A stretch of DNA of 64,000 bases, taken from assembly GCA_036971615.1 (NCBI GenBank), contig JAYKKR010000007.1, forward strand, positions 1,116,001 through 1,180,000, written 5' to 3'. Shown in pieces: positions 26,285 to 37,570 of the stretch. This DNA is from Amyloporia xantha (taxonomy: Eukaryota; Basidiomycota; Agaricomycetes; Polyporales; Adustoporiaceae). Made by a program: the position numbers and the translations under genes. Each line of letters opens with the position of its first letter. Position 1 is the first letter of the stretch. The notes under the pieces are model-generated. The model did no database searches, was not told the origin of the DNA, and saw only the letters and a list, made by a program, of their open reading frames with translations.

Positions 26285-27460
26285 TTACTTCTCCGCTGGG
26301 ATTGTCCATACTGCCACACCTTCCTCACGACGCTTCATGGCCGCCAGTAGCTTCCGTCCGCCGGTTCCACTGTTCATACTGAACAGTGAAGACGAGCCGG
26401 CAAACGTTTTGCCTGCAAATTGCTCAGGTGATACTCTGGATGAAATGCGTATGACATACCGCTCTCTTCTCCGCATCGGTTGCATACAACAACATAAGTC
26501 TCATCTCGAGCTTCTTGGTCGTCTGACCTTCGACGTTTCTTACTAAGCTTAGGTACTTTTGCCCACAGAGGGCGCAGTCTTGCGGCCCAGTAGTTTATGG
26601 TTTGCCAATCTGTCTCTTCGTGAGGTTCATCCCCCGAGTCTAACCATGCATTCAGCAAGATCAGAAGGTGCGAGTTATGGGCAGCACAGTGCTCCGCAAT
26701 CTCGTAAGGACCATCCAATAAAGGTCCATTGAGCAGGAGGCTGCGGGTTTAGGTCCATGCAGATGCCCAAAGTGACAGTCTTGAGAGGTAGAGGTAGATT
26801 TAAGGTCATGAATCCACTCCCTGTGATGACATTCAATCAGAAGCTCCTCTGATCTACGAGTTACTCAAAATCCATACCAGCTTTTGCCCATGTCATGTCT
26901 GTTTCAAATAGATTGGTCTTGCGATAATTGGCGATCAATGCACCGTCTGGACCATACAAGACTGCACTATTTGCGCCAACTTTGCTCTCACTTGCTCCAT
27001 TCCCCAAGTCGATCTCAGGGGACTCGAGACGTTCGGGGTACCCTGCCGCTACATGACAATGCAGCCGTGCTGCAAGTTGCGCACAGAAGCGCGATGTCGG
27101 GCCCGTACCAGGTTGTTCCAGGTACGGAGAAATGGCGACGGCATCATCGAATACATAGCCTGTGTAAGACATAGATGTATCAGGACTTCTTGCGACCAGT
27201 CGTCCTCACGTACCGGTAAAAATCATCTCGGGGAGACATACTAGGTCGACAGAACGAGGCCTGAGCCTGATGAACCATTCGCAATCAGGACGTCAATGCA
27301 TCGCGAGTTCATTGGACGCACTTGTCACATAGTTTCTGGGCAGTTTCAATGTTGTCCTGCACTCGGCCTATCTTCATAGATATGCGCAATGTAAGCACAC
27401 CGCAGAGAGAATTTTTGGTACATCTACCTTGGGAGCAAACTGGACCACGGCGACTCGCAT
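26285..27460 (-). CDS. NTA1: protein N-terminal amidase (nitrilase fold)
   Basis: It deamidates N-terminal Asn/Gln to Asp/Glu in the Arg/N-degron pathway. Exons: 27428-27460, 27322-27371, 27214-27266, 26878-27159, 26460-26820, 26285-26412, about 300 aa. The nitrilase triad is present: Glu in VCLPEMIFTG, Lys in NYRKTNLFETD, Cys in LGICMDLNPQ. The end reads KTFAGSSSLFSMNSG then REEGVAVWTIP, typical of Nta1. One discrepancy: in exon 5, QPPAQWT and the following LDGPYEIAEHCAAHN are in different frames, requiring loss of one base in the TTT at about 26718-26723. All other phases fit. It is either a one-base assembly insertion or a recent null allele retaining the whole catalytic core upstream. Divergent from ERG26 across about 310 bases. 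Confidence 0.9.
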
Positions 27461-27769
27461 CGTTGAGCGTGTCACAGCAAGACAAGACCTGTAGACGAGA
27501 GATCCTGTGGATGCGGCCGTGATTGCTAGCACCCTCTACTCAAGTATCGAAGATCATATGTATTTCTACGACCTGACAATAAGCAGAGCCGTCTAAAAGC
27601 AGTGACTTCACATATTGCGGGTGCCGACCGGCGATACAGCGGCAATCCAGGTGACAGGTCTAGTGAAAGTAGGAAATTCAGAGTGGGGCCACTCTAGGGC
27701 GAGGCCAGCTTCTGGTGAGGCCAGGGTTTGCTTGCTACCCCCACTATCTCGCCACAACCTTTAACAGTG

Positions 27770-29232
27770 ATGGTTGCGTCTGCGAGGGATATCTACCTGG
27801 TCATCGGCGGCAGTGGTTTCCTTGGTCGACACATAGTCGATGCACTTCTAGCTCGCGGTGACGCCGTGTCTGTATTCGATATCGTTCAGAGACACCATGA
27901 TGTCCCCTTCTTCTCAGGCGATATCAGCGAAGAGGACCAGGTCTCAGATGCTTTGCGGAAGGTATAGTGTCATATTCCGGCTGTGCAATCTGTATTTCTG
28001 ACCGAATTTCCAGAGCGGGGCGACATGTATCATCCACACAGCGTCGCCTCCTCACGGCATGGATGACCCAGCCCTGTACTGGAAGGTCAATGTTGATGGC
28101 ACCAAATCTGTCATAGCCGCCGCTCTCGCGAATGGCGTGGCTAAGCTAGTCTACACTAGCTCTGCTGGTGTGGTCTTTAATGGAGATAACCTGGTGGACA
28201 TTGACGAACGTCTGCCACCCCCTGCGAAGGCAATGGACGCATACAATGAGTCTAAAGCCAAGGCGGAGCAGATGGTTCTTGAGGCGAACGGGAAGGGCGG
28301 GCTTTACACAGTGGCTTTGCGTCCCGCTGGGTTATTTGGGTGAGTAAGCTCCGTATAAAGCGTCTTCTATATGCTAACTCCTCTCTAGCCCCGGCGACCG
28401 ACAGCTAATTGCGGGACTTTACGAGGTGTATGAGAACAACCAAACGCATTTCCAAATCGGCGATAACACAAATCTATTCGACTGGACGTATATCGAAAAT
28501 GCCGCGCATGCGCATCTTCTCGCTGCCGACTGTCTCAGGCCGATGTCGTTGCCAGAGGTCGAGCAGCTGAAGCAGAATTTGAAGCAGGCCTTGCCATACA
28601 TCACTTGCACCACTGGCGGCCGAAAGATGCCATCGTCTGCATGTCGCCCGCTCGGGCCGTACGTCACACCCCCACTCAACGCTGAGAAGATCACAGAGAA
28701 CTGGAACAACCCCGATTTCAAGAGTGTCCCCAGGCCTGCCGTGCGCGGCCGGTTTCGACCAGCTGGCGGACTCGGCGCTGGCGAGGGAGGACGACGCGCC
28801 GCTCCAGGTCGCAGGGCAGGTCTTCTTCATCACGAACGGGGAGCCGATGTATTTCTGGGATGTCCCCCGGATCGCATGGCGCTTCTTCGACGAGCACTTC
28901 GGCACGGACAAGACGAAGCGTAGCCTGATTCGCTTGCCGAGAGAGGTCGGGATGGTGCTCGCAAGCGGGGCAGAGTGGTGGGCGTGGCTGGTCGGGAAGC
29001 AGCCTGGGTTCACGCGGTTCAGGGTGACGTTCAGCTGTGTGTGGAGATGTCACAATATCGAAAAGGCGCGACGGGTGCTGGGTTATGAGCCGCAGGTGGG
29101 CATGGAGGAGGGTTTAAGAAAAACGCTCGAGGTACGTGATTTTACCTATTGTCCGACGCAGCCCGTTCACTGACCGGAACATCTCGCTTTTAGTGGTGGG
29201 TCGCCGATAAGCAGAAAGCTTCCAAAGCTTGA
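27770..29232 (+). CDS. ERG26: sterol-4-alpha-carboxylate 3-dehydrogenase (decarboxylating)
   Basis: This NAD(P)-dependent C-3 sterol dehydrogenase removes the C-4 carboxylate in the ergosterol pathway at the ER, working with Erg25 and Erg27. Exons: 27770-27961, 28014-28339, 28389-29131, 29194-29232, about 432 aa. Extended SDR features: Rossmann glycines VIGGSGFLGRHIV, HTASPPHGMDD, the VYTSSAGVVF strand, catalytic AYNESK (YxxxK), and RPAGLFGPGDRQLI. The C-terminal half has FFITNGEPMYFWD. The third exon changes frame at GRF/DQLADSALARE: one T too many in the TTT at 28753-28755 (reading CGG TTC GAC restores Arg-Phe-Asp). All other junctions are exact. The ATG at 27770 is the first in frame. Confidence 0.9.
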
Positions 29233-29701
29233 TCGCATCCTTGACTCGTATATATCTTGTGCCATTGCATATATTTCTTGGGATATCCTACTATTCACGA
29301 TCACGATGCACTTCATCTGAGACCATATCAGAAGACTACTCATTCTCAACATCCACTCTGGAATCTCTTTCAATCCTGTAAGGAGGTAAGCATACCTAGT
29401 GTAGCAGTGCGTAGGTCGTCATCTCAGCGTCTCAAAAAGTCCACAACGAGAGCAACATCACGGAGCATTGATTTGTGTACATAAATAGGCAACATGCATG
29501 AGCCTAGGATATACGAATAGATGAGGCAAAAAAGATCCAGCCCTAGATAGGGTCAAGAGATACGCGACAAACAGCCTGCACTGTCCACTACCGAACCATC
29601 CAAATAGCGGGACGTCTCAGTTGAGATCAAACTCAGGGGCCGCTTTGCTGTAAAAGATGATCATTTCAACCGACACGACCTCGAACGACGCTGGACAGAA
29701 C
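29233..29701. other. convergent 3' intergenic region
   Basis: Between the 3' ends of ERG26 and the DUF6534-type gene. It carries 3' UTRs; no gene is seen. Confidence 0.5.
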
Positions 29702-31977
29702 TTACTGGATATCGATATCAGAGTGGTTGTCCCTGTGCTTGTCACTCTGCGTGCAGCCGCTCACGTTAGGCAGCCCCGTCACGAAGACCATAGACCGCGT
29801 ACTCGCCTGGTCGTCATCGATACCGGCCGCAGAACGAATCGTGTCCAACCCGATGGTCATCGCAGCAGCCTGGGATGATGAAACGGTCGTCGGGAGACGG
29901 GATAGAGACATGTTGGGAGCGACGTACCTTGCTTTCGGTGTCCACCACGCCGAACTGCACGCTACGCGAGGTATCTCGTGGCGAGCGGCCGGTGCTTCCG
30001 GACAGGCCACCGCTGCTCTTGAGGTCGCGCTGATTCAAGCTCTCTTCCTCGCTGACACCACGTCCACGGTGCACGTTGCGGAAGTTCAGCCTGCACAGAA
30101 AGTATGGTTTTAGAAACGAAACGTCGAGCTATCAAGCGGAGCGAACATACATGAGGAGTAAGCTGTTGATGTAGGCTGAGGTTGGAACGTGCGATGTTCA
30201 GTCAACACAGGAAGATTAGACTCGAAAACTGTGGCTGACGCACTCTTGCTGGTAACGAAATGGAATAGAATCCAAACCTGTTGCGAAGGAATCGTGACGA
30301 ACAAGATGAGGGAAGCCAGTTGGAGGAGGCTGTCACGGGAAAAGTAAGCTCTGCTGTCGGAATGACATCGACGGGTTGCGAAGACATACGTGAAGCAGGT
30401 GCCGCGGTTGATGAAGTAGACAGCAATGTACTCATACCACCCCGAGATCCTAAAAACGTAGTGAGACATGTTGACTGCAATGTTTGTAAATCACAACTTA
30501 CGACTTCATGCCGGGGAACCGTTCAGGCTGTAGGTAGAAGAACAGAGCACCAACAATGATCAAGTTGCAGAGGGTGCTGAGCCCATATTGAACACCAGTG
30601 AGAACCTGTTTATATTCCAACGCGACAGGCACGAAGGGCACAGATTTTTAGCAAGTCAACGATGAGGCGCCATTTTAGTTTTTGCTCACCTTGATGAGGT
30701 GGTCAACGAAGTTGTAGAAGAGCGGCTGTTGAGAACTGAAGAAGCCTATCAGAGACCACGCTACCATAATGCACTGCGATACACACATTTTCGCTGCCGA
30801 AGCTGAGGTTTCCATTTAATTCAGCGTCCATCACATCTACCAAGTAAATCAGCTTACCGATACCCAGAGCTATAGAAAGCCAGGTTTAAATAAGTTGAAT
30901 CGCGATCTCATATGAAACCAGAATGAGCATACCTAAGTTCACAGTGGCAAGCAAAGCCTGATACGAAGTCATAAGTCACCTGGAAGAGCAGAAAAGCTGA
31001 AATGACCTACAGCGATACCAGGGATGATGGGATTGCCGTCGTTCACTGCCACGCATGAGACGTAAGTGCAAAACTTTACCACTCCTTTCCTACAACGACT
31101 TACACGTATATATGCGGTATGCGTAGAAGCTACAGAGTATCAGCGTCAAGTAGGACCGTCCGATACGGGATAGAGTACAGACCATTGTACAAGGAAGATA
31201 CCAAATGCCTAGAAGATATAATGGTTCGTCCAGCGACTCTCACGAATAAACTAAAATACGTACTGCTAGCGCATTCTCGGCCTGTCACCGTCCACATGTA
31301 AATACTACGCCCAAGGTAGAATTTATTTTGTAGCACTCACGATGAAAGTCCTGGATTTGCTTATCGTCAGTACCAAACTCGAGTGTGATAGAGCATTCAT
31401 CTTTACCTAGTAATGTCGAGCGTGTCGAAGGGGGCCATAAAACTTGTGATAAGGTAGTAGTACAATCTATGATCCGAGGGTAAGCAGGTCTGTTCCGACA
31501 TTTCATCGCAGGGCTAACTGACGTGTGAGATACTGACGCAGCTTCGTTAGCTATCTTACCAAGCAGAATAATCAAGAACTCAATCACTCACGTAAAGTCG
31601 TCGTCGCCGTATCCACCGCCCTGTAGTCCATGTTCGGGTCAAATTAGACATAAATAACAGTCCATCCTGCGCACCATAGTATGCCGATCTGTATGTCACA
31701 ATATAAGCAATCTGGTAAAGATGCGGGAGTGTAACTATTTACCGTGTACTTCGACAAGGTCGGGTCCGATGGGAAACGAGAGTAATAAATGTAAGTTTCT
31801 GCAGGACGGTTTGTCAGACAATATGATGAATATATTGAAGGGATTCACGTACGGAAGAAGGTCAATCCATATAGCGTGACGGCGAAGATGAATCCAATCA
31901 AAAGTACGCCGAACGTAGCGTTGAGCTCATCCACGGAGACGACCGGTGGCAAATCTGGGAATGGCAGGGTCGGACAT
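29702..31977 (-). CDS. DUF6534-type multi-pass membrane protein
   Basis: Multi-exon gene with roughly seven helices. Recognised pieces in order: SVDELNATFGVLLIGFIFAV, YIYYSRFPSDPTLSKYT, YYYLITSFMAPFDTLDIT, SFYAYRIYT, WSLIGFFSSQQPLFYNF, VQYGLSTLCNLIIVGALFFY, a conserved YFINRGTCFTLLQLASLIL, then AYINSLLLMLNFRNV and a long hydrophilic Ser/Arg tail ending at 29702. This segment order is diagnostic for the DUF6534 family of Agaricomycetes, whose function is unknown. The ATG at 31977 reads MSDPAIP and then must shift one base (CCC at about 31957-31965) to join DLPPVVSVDEL. The junction near 31450-31600 could not be closed exactly either. Treat the 5' third as approximate; start and coding integrity are uncertain. 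Confidence 0.75.
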
Positions 31978-32707
31978 GACGATGGACGGGACTCAGGAAA
32001 CGCTCGTGAGTGCAGTATGTGCAAGATGGGGGGTCGGGAAGACGAAGAGCGTTTCCTGAGCCGCCAGGTACTTGTAGACGGTTCCGATCACTGATTCAAG
32101 CCAGGAATTTACACAGCACGTGAGAAGATGAATTGGGTGTATCAAACCTTGCAGAGGCACTGGCAGATGGAAGCGGTCGAACGGCAGCTGGGGACGTCCT
32201 GTGAGAGGGTAGCTGGAGTCGTTAACTTACTGGTCTCTACTTAATAGAAAACGGTGACACCGACGCGCTCTGTAGTCACGGTGATCGTTCGACGTCGGCG
32301 TCACGAATTTGCCAGCAAACTGCAGTAGCCGCGCCAGGCGTGACAGATAACCCGACACGGCCTCATTGTTATGCCATCGTTGCTCGCGAGATTCGAATTT
32401 GGGATTGAAAGTTGTCTTCGGTTTGTTCATCATGATCATGATGGACTGTAGAAGAAAGATATCGAAGTGGCCGTGTCCAGTTTGCCCATGAGAAGGTCAT
32501 AACGAGTGTCCATATCACGCAACGGTCATCCTCGTGAGCGATGAGCGGAATGACCCGACGTGGCTAGCCACTCGGCAGGTCTTGTGCGCCATTCGTACCA
32601 GACACCACTCAACGTCGTTGGCAAACGAAGCTCATACCGTACCACCATCATCGTAGTCGCAGGCGGGATCCCCTATATCCGACACCTCGTCCGCGCAAGC
32701 TCGAGGC
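31978..32707. other. intergenic, divergent promoters
   Basis: Separates the minus-strand DUF6534-type gene from the mitochondrial carrier. Only chance ORFs (for example 32227-32439, minus) without domain likeness. Confidence 0.55.
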
Positions 32708-33999
32708 ATGCCGTCGAGTGCCAATAGCATGATTGGTGAGCGTCATCAGCATCTGCAGAAGCCCCCGCATCGCCTCAACCACTTTTGGATCCGAAGCTGG
32801 CGCAGGAGGCGGTCTTGTTGCCAGTGTCGCAACGTGTCCGTTGGACGTTATCAAGACACGACTGCAGGCTCAACGTTTTGCGCATGGCTCGCAGGGATAT
32901 CAGGGTGTGGTCGGTGAGGGGTCCTCTCGGCCTGATACAACACGCCAGTGAGGTGGGCTCAACGTACGTCCTGTCAACCTTCCGTTTCCAGCCACCGTCA
33001 AAACGATCGTGAAGCACGATGGACTGCGCGGGCTCTATCGCGGCTTGGGCCCGACTCTCCTCGGTTACCTTCCGACATGGGCGATCTACTTTGCGGTATA
33101 CGATGGCGTCAAGAGCCGCTTCGGTGAGACGCCAGTAGGCGATGTGCAACCCCCGCAGCACGTCTACCCCGCTGCACAGGCGAAAGGGTATCAGCCTCTC
33201 GCACGAGAACATCCATGGTCACTACACATCCTATCCGCTATGACGGCTGGTGCCACTAGTACAATTTGTACAAATCCTTTGTGGGTCATCAAGACACGCT
33301 TCATGGTGAGCAAACTGGACGTCGCACAACGAGGGGATTGACATTAGCTCGTATACATCGCAGACACAATCGTTCACAGAGCGCAGATATCGGCACACCC
33401 TTGATGCTGTCTTGACGATTTATCGGACTGAAGGACTCCGTGCGTTTTCTCGTGGCCTCCTACCAAGTCTTTTTGGTATTGCCCACGTCGCCGTACAGTT
33501 TCCGTTGTACGAGCAATTGAAATCTTGGGCTCGTAAGCATTGTCTTTATTCTTTTCTCAAGTTTTCAGCAATTGATACGTTCCGCGTCTTTCACAGGAAG
33601 CCGCTCGCAAGGAGATCTTTCCCCACAACAATTTCTCGCATGTTCAGCCGTCTCAAAGATGACAGCGTCCGTCACGACATATCCCCATGAGGTCGTACGG
33701 ACACGATTACAGACCCAGCGAAGACCGTTGAGCGATGGCACTGGGCCAAATACGGTGCTCCCGTCGCATGCTCGAGCAGGGATTATCCAGACAGTGAAGA
33801 GTATCATTAAGCACGAGGGATGGAGGGGGCTTTACAAGGGCCTGTCGGTGAATCTAGTCCGGACAGTGCCAAACAGTGCTGTGACGATGCTAACGTGAGT
33901 TCCATGATTCGTATGGTCCTCTGATCCGCTCACTCGCACTGCCTCCGCAGGTATGAGATGCTAATTCGGTACCTTGAGGGACGATCGGAGACGTCATGA
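32708..33999 (+). CDS. mitochondrial carrier protein, NAD/FAD/pyrimidine-nucleotide type
   Basis: Six exons in exact phase give 324 aa: 32708-32735, 32797-32913, 32992-33305, 33364-33532, 33597-33894, 33951-33999. This is an inner-membrane solute carrier with three tandem repeats, each with the signature PxDxxKxR or a variant: PLDVIKTRLQAQ, NPLWVIKTRFMTQ and YPHEVVRTRLQTQ. Glycine-rich motifs follow (GLRGLYRGLGPTLLG, GLRAFSRGLLPSLFG, GWRGLYKGLSVNLVR). The tryptophan in the second signature (NPLWVIKTR) points to the nucleotide/cofactor branch (Yia6-Ndt, Flx1, Rim2) and not to keto-acid carriers; I favour an NAD+ carrier but cannot separate the options by eye. The start MPSSANSMIAGAGGGL is short, as usual for carriers. 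Confidence 0.9.
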
Positions 34000-35411
34000 C
34001 CTGCACAGTGTTTTGAATAGGCACACGTTGGTCATGCTCGCGCCGGTGCAGCTAGAGTTCCTTCGGGAGTCGGGACCGCGCGTTGCGTATTGTAGTATAA
34101 TTACACTCATTTGCCGTCTTCTGTCTGTTTGTTGCTAGTATCATAGTGTTTTACTACTCGTAGAGAGGCCCCACAGGAATATTGCATCTTATAACATGCA
34201 CACCATGTCACCGCAAAAGTGGTTCCGTCACCGATAAGTTCTGATCCATGGCCATCTGTCAACCACCTACCATTGCAGAACCCAGATGCGTCACGTCCTC
34301 GAGCTGTAAGGTTTGAGCCGGCTTTGCTGTACGCCGGACAGGCCTGAGGCAGGCGTCCTTCCCTTCACCATGAACAGCGTCTATGGCGGTATTTTGAGAC
34401 CTTGGTCCTGCCGTGCCGCCTCGGATCCGGAGATATGGCTTGCTACGCAATGTCTATCACCCTATGACCGGTCATAGGATGGAACATACCATTTATTCAC
34501 CCTTCTGGTGAACTGACGCAGGCGTTCTCGATGATATTCTCTCGGCTCCGAAAACCTACTTCCTGACGTTCATATCCAACGAGGAGACGCCAACAATGAC
34601 TGCACACAGGTCCCATGATGATGTTAGACATTTTTTCATACTCTCGGGACATGCATGACGGCGGTCTGCACCCGATAAATTCAAATAACTTTATGAGACA
34701 TACAAAGATCGGATGGAAAATGTGGAGAGGTATCTTGGGCCATTACGACAGACATACTGGAGTGAGATCTAGAACAGGGGCGATCGCGAAGGAGTGATGC
34801 CACTGCTACGACTAGTCCCTCTCCCCATCCCTCACCTGGAGCGGCACGAGAACCAATGACAAGTAGCGGGAGCGCAAGGAACGTGGATCGCCGAACACGC
34901 GCGGCATGGACGAGTTGGAGCAGCATATCGGTGGGCCATGCGCCAGCGAGATGCGAGGAGCCCGGAGGCGAAGGAAGGCTGAGAAAGGGGACTGGAGTGA
35001 CCGGGCACGGAAGTCTACCGAGAGGGTGGGTGGGTGATGACGCAGATGATCGAACGGAGCAGAACGAGTAAGGACCGGACAGGCCGATTGGCCCAACGTA
35101 AGGGCATAGGGACGGTATCAAGAACATGTAAGGTGTACGACGAAGAGTCCGTAGCAGTAACGAAGTGCTCAGCTAATGAGGATCAGTCCGTTTGAAACAG
35201 CGAAAAGCTATCGACCGCAAAACACAACACGCGAGGAAGGGTAATAATGCACGAAGGTGGCCGAAGGGGTAGAAGGTCAAAATGATACATAGTGTAAAGT
35301 TGTCGGAGATTAGCCGCGAATAAGTGAACTGCGAGGACATCCTACTACCAGAGAGCCCGAAGAGAGGAGAGCGACAAAGACGGGGGGATGGACGAAAGTT
35401 GAGACCCGCGA
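34000..35411. other. intergenic, nothing supported
   Basis: Convergent 3' regions and sequence without recognisable genes. The largest ORF (34681-35127, minus) is Pro/Ser-rich and shows no domain or splice support. Confidence 0.5.
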
Positions 35412-37225
35412 TCAATATGGATTGTCCTGTGTTGTCGTCGCAGCGTCATCATGTATTGTCGTCGCGGCATCGTCGTCTGCAGCATCGCTCAGCGTCTCCA
35501 CCTTGACTCCTCTCGAAGAACCGACGCTTCGGATGTCTCTTCCTTCTTCCGCCAACTCCTGGCCTAGCAGCGCACCGGCGCGCTCGGTGGTCCCAGTCCC
35601 ATTGCTTTCTGGGCTCTCGCCTTCCTGCGCAACCTGACTCGCAAAGTCCGGCTTTCGTAGCGCTGACCTGAACGCAGCCGCCATAATTGCAGCGTCTGCA
35701 CCCGAGAACAGACCAGCATCGCTGGTCCGCGACATGGTCGATGCGCCATCGTGACCATCCGTAGGCGACGTCGGCCGTGCCTCGCCCGCTTCCGCCGATC
35801 CAGCGCCCATGCCTAACGCAGCGGACCCTAGAAGGGGTGATTGAGCCGTGTGACCAGTCGCCGCGTTCGCCATCATCGGTGACGCCGAGTTCATGGACCC
35901 CCGGTGGGACAGCATGCTCTGCCGCCGATTCCGCATGCGGCGCGTGATGAAGAACGCGAGGATGCCGGCTGCGACGAGCGCAAGGAAGCCCAGCACCACA
36001 ATGACGGCAATGGCCCAGTGCGGGAAGTTGGCGCTGGCAAGAGATTGCACGGAGCCCGAGCCAGATGCGGACGAGGAGGTTGAAGAAGGGTTTCGCGATG
36101 ACGCACTGGCGGATGCGCTAGAGTTTCCATTACCCCCGCTGCCGACTCCTGTCCCAACAGTCGTCGATGCGGAAGCGGCTGATCTAGACGATGCGGCGGC
36201 GGCGGAGGAAGCGGATGCGGCAGATGCAGATGCGGCAGACGCTAATGAAGCAGAGGAAGCTGAGGACATCGATGCGACGATGGAGTCGGCATATGTGGTC
36301 TCTGGCCATTCTGTGAGAACAGAACACAAATGCAATGACCGGGATGACTTACGGACGGCAGTGAAGGTCGCTAGTGGTGACCGTAGACCGATGTCTGTCT
36401 GAGTTGACGGACTAATCTCCCAATAGAACTCGTACGTGATATTCTGACCATTCCATTCTGCAGCGCGCGAACCAAACCATGTATCATTGACACATTCGTT
36501 GATTTGACCCGCTGAAACGCTTGGATCTATGTGATTAGTGAGATTAAGTACTAGCTCTTGAGTATCTGCGTGATATAGGTAGATGTCGACGAGGTTTGTC
36601 TGCGTGAAGTAAGGCAGTCGGGAGTTCCCTGTGAGCGGATAGTCAATTAGGGTGGCACGGCGAATGGCAGGTAGAGTGACGAAAAAAGACGTACAGACGA
36701 ACGCCGCCCATTGATGTTGAGCAAAGGTTGTGCCACTTTCAGGGAAACAGGAGTAGACAGCATTGCTCGAGTTGATTTGACACTGCTGCAGTGCTGCCGC
36801 TGTTCAGAAAAGGTGTCAGGACGCTAGAAACCTTCACGCTTCAGACCACCGCGAGCAAAGAATATCCAGTCATGCAGAGCGGTGAAACTGACACCTTTTG
36901 CAAGGGCTTGTAACAAGGAGAAACACGTACAGATTTCTGGTTGATCGACAATAACTGAACAGGTCGTGCCGTCTGAGGCTGAGCGTGGGTGCCAGTCACT
37001 ATGGGCTGGGACGGCCCAACGGTGGTCTGTCTGCCTTTTGCGCCTTACTGATGGTGCAGATGGGGAGGGTTCGAGGACTGCAGTCTGTGCTGGCGAGGGG
37101 GTATGTGCATGCGCCGCGATGGAGGACATAGGCCGGAGAGTGGGTGGGTGGGTGAGGAAGGGTCTGCCGGTGCGGGAAGTGCGATTGGTGACACGCGACG
37201 GAGGGAATATCTGGAATGTGGGCAC
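35412..37225 (-). CDS. single-pass membrane protein with Ser/Ala-rich stalk
   Basis: Four exons fit in phase: 36931-37225, 36695-36799, 36353-36628, 35412-36310, about 524 aa if the ATG at 37225 is used. The ectodomain begins near DGTTCSVIVDQPEI and continues with QCQINSSNAVYSCFPESG, LVDIYLYHADTQ and NGQNITYEFYWEI, with several N-glycosylation sequons and cysteines. A roughly 90-residue Ser/Ala/Thr/Gly-rich stalk (36010-36280) follows, then one strong helix (WAIAVIVVLGFLALVAAGIL), the stop-transfer RRMRNRRQ, and a Ser/Thr/Asp-rich cytoplasmic tail. The layout resembles fungal wall-stress sensors (Wsc/Mid2 type) but no known head domain is recognised. No signal peptide is visible from either candidate start, so the first exon is probably incomplete or wrongly placed. 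Confidence 0.7.
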
Positions 37226-37515
37226 GGGCCGTTTCGCATTCTCCAGATGGACGAGAGGGTTTCGTGAAGGACGAGACCCCTACGCTGAGGAACGTTGCGA
37301 CTGGGGCAGACGAGGCGGGCAGCGGGGAGGAGAGAGCGGCGGAGACTACGGGTGACAGTGAAGGGACGGCGACATCAGCGAAAAGACGAGCCTGGGAGTC
37401 TCCAAACCGCCCGGCCGTCCCCCCGTAAAGCCTGGATTTACCCAGGATTACCTCATCCGCTACCTCGGCCGCCAGTCGCTCGTTTTCCACTCCCTTCCAT
37501 CGCGCGCTACACCTC

Positions 37516-37570
37516 TTCTACTTGTTATTTTCACCCGCTAGCCCGTACTACTTGTCATTTTCACCCGCTA
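37516..37570. repeat. tandem repeat, 30-bp period
   Basis: Two copies of a 25-base unit (ctacttgttattttcacccg and the next 5 bases) at 37516-37540 and 37546-37570, differing at one base, separated by CCGTA. Confidence 0.8.

Noticed and set aside
28718..29053. Minus-strand ORFs across ERG26
   Set aside because: GC-rich shadow frames of the coding exon; no independent evidence.
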